NCBI GenBank assembly: GCA_017964105.1
Contig: JAGCSP010000035.1
Coordinates: 1 to 6,463 of the forward strand
Direction: 5' to 3'
DNA: 6,463 bases
Source of the DNA: Clostridia bacterium
GTDB lineage: Bacteria; Bacillota; Clostridia; Christensenellales; UBA1242
Shown here: positions 5,877 to 6,463 of the stretch, in pieces
Layout of the letters: each line of letters starts with the position of its first letter
Position numbering within the stretch: position 1 is the first letter of the stretch
Program-made: the position numbers and the translations under genes
Notes under the pieces: model-generated
The model's input: the letters and a program-made list of their open reading frames with translations, nothing else
Told to the model about the DNA's origin: nothing
The model's database searches: none

Positions 5877-5885
5877 ATTATATCA
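5877..5885 (-). promoter_or_regulatory. Extended -10 promoter of the CCA gene
   Basis: The minus strand reads TGATATAAT (5885-5877), a perfect extended -10 (TGn plus TATAAT). The -35 position (about 5905-5900) falls in the U-tract of the tilS terminator and reads TTTTTA, a poor match, as extended -10 promoters allow. Six bases separate the -10 from the ATG at 5870, so transcription should start at or next to the start codon. Confidence 0.7.
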
Positions 5886-5898
5886 CAACTATGTGTTA

Positions 5899-5937
5899 AT
5901 AAAAAAATCATTAGCGGTATTTACCCACTAATGATTT
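5899..5937 (-). terminator. Intrinsic terminator after tilS
   Basis: On the minus strand AAATCATTAG (5937-5928) pairs perfectly with CTAATGATTT (5914-5905), and further G-U and G-C pairs are possible inside the loop. The T-rich run TTTTTTTATT (5907-5898) overlaps the end of the stem. It starts 10 bases after the distal tilS stop codon (5949-5947). That position suggests the gene originally ended there rather than at the internal stop. Confidence 0.88.
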
Positions 5938-5946
5938 ATATTCTAA

Positions 5947-6141
5947 TTAAAATGTAACTAAATTAATTACATATACACTTACAGTTTTCTTGTCAATGCG
6001 CACTTTGTCGCTAATTTCAACACCAGGAATGCAATATACTTCGTTGCCAACTGCAAGCACTGGCAATATATCTCTTAGACGTGCAGGAACTTTCTTTTCG
6101 ATTAAATACTCATTGAGTGATTTTGTTCCGCCACCAAATTT
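5947..6141 (-). pseudogene. tilS: 3' remnant of tilS beyond an in-frame stop
   Basis: Directly after the TAA at 6144-6142, the same frame continues for 64 codons to a second TAA at 5949-5947. It reads KFGGGTKSLNEYLIEKK, then VPARLRDILPVLAVG and VYCIPGVEIS. This is the normal C-terminal end of the TilS substrate-binding domain (the G-G-x-K-x-L and R-D-x-x-P-x-L-A pattern, then the IPGV strand). Frame and motifs are intact, so a single base change to TAA explains the break, and it must be recent, a sequencing error, or read through. A terminator follows at the normal distance. Confidence 0.78.
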
Positions 6142-6463
6142 TTAAAACACATCACCATCTTTACGACATCTAAATACAGCACCTTTTGGTAATTTTGCAT
6201 GGTCAAGCATACATTTGTAGTCGCCTACTTTAAATTTACGTAGCAAGTCTACTTCAATTACACCAAGACCAGGAATATCAATTTTACCTCTTTCCATTTT
6301 CCATGTTTTCTTATGTGCTTTCACATTTCGGTTTGTAAGTGTAATAAAGTTATATTCTTTTATTACGCTTAGGCCATTTGTCAAACTGATTCTGCTACCA
6401 TTTTTGCTTTCGATATCCATTTTTTTTATAATACTCAAATTTTTATTTTCCACATCTTTTGCA
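6142..6463 (-). CDS. tilS: tRNA(Ile)-lysidine synthetase, C-terminal part, prematurely stopped
   Basis: TilS converts C34 of tRNA-Ile(CAU) to lysidine, allowing AUA decoding, and is normally essential. Only the C-terminal part is in the window. The frame is open to the edge at 6463 (the codons before the GTG at 6453 read AKD), so this is the end of a larger gene rather than a 103-residue protein. The visible 106 residues end with LDHAKLPKGAVFRCRKDGDVF, the typical approach to the TilS C-terminal substrate-binding domain, in which a G-D-x-F-x-x-F-G-G pattern is expected. A TAA then interrupts at 6144-6142, one codon before KFGGG. If the stop is real, the protein loses its last 64 residues. Some short TilS proteins lack the last domain, so activity could survive. 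The ATP-binding PP-loop lies outside the window. Confidence 0.85.
   Translation of the reverse strand, partial: AKDVENKNLSIIKKMDIESKNGSRISLTNGLSVIKEYNFITLTNRNVKAHKKTWKMERGKIDIPGLGVIEVDLLRKFKVGDYKCMLDHAKLPKGAVFRCRKDGDVF

Noticed and set aside
6142..6144. TAA reassigned as a sense codon
   Set aside because: The VanW-domain and CCA genes end at TAA at their expected C-termini, and the distal tilS stop is also TAA, so a general reassignment does not fit.
6142..6453. Stand-alone 103-residue protein starting at GTG 6453
   Set aside because: The frame is open upstream to the window edge, and the residues match the inner part of TilS, so the GTG is an internal codon.

Overview
The window comes from an AT-rich bacterial chromosome. 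All five recognisable genes lie on the minus strand. Low G+C, AG-rich ribosome binding sites, a membrane-anchored VanW/YoaR-type envelope protein and many U-tract terminators suggest a low-GC Gram-positive (Bacillota-like) bacterium. I cannot name a species. The genetic code looks standard: TAA and TAG end genes where expected and Trp is TGG.

In the direction of transcription (high to low coordinates) the layout is as follows. (1) 6463-5947: the 3' part of tilS (tRNA-Ile lysidine synthetase). An in-frame TAA at 6144-6142 interrupts it, and 64 well-conserved codons follow the stop. A strong terminator sits at 5899-5937. (2) 5870-4608: a class II CCA-adding-type tRNA nucleotidyltransferase. It has an extended -10 promoter placed so that the mRNA would start at or beside the ATG. 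(3) 4554-3061: a VanW-domain protein whose ribosome binding site is the 3' arm of the preceding gene's terminator. (4) 3060-2544: about 500 bases without a gene. This stretch holds a cluster of DnaA-box-like 9-mers all in one orientation, several hairpins, and palindromic TATGCA motifs next to the following gene. (5) 2543-1767: a short-chain dehydrogenase/reductase. (6) 1763-1572: a consensus sigma-A-type promoter, a 12-codon leader ORF (MKIILNDDNNNI) and an intrinsic terminator. (7) 1571-1: aspS, cut off by the window edge just before class II motif 3.

The theme is tRNA: lysidine synthesis, CCA end addition and aspartylation. The most interesting element is the aspS leader. A perfect promoter transcribes a tiny ORF with six consecutive Asn/Asp codons, and a terminator follows immediately upstream of the aspS ribosome binding site. 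This is the architecture of ribosome-mediated transcription attenuation, placed where many Gram-positive bacteria carry a T-box. The second notable element is the DnaA-box cluster in the large intergenic gap. It resembles an origin or a DnaA-titrating/regulatory locus, although no dnaA gene or strand switch is visible.
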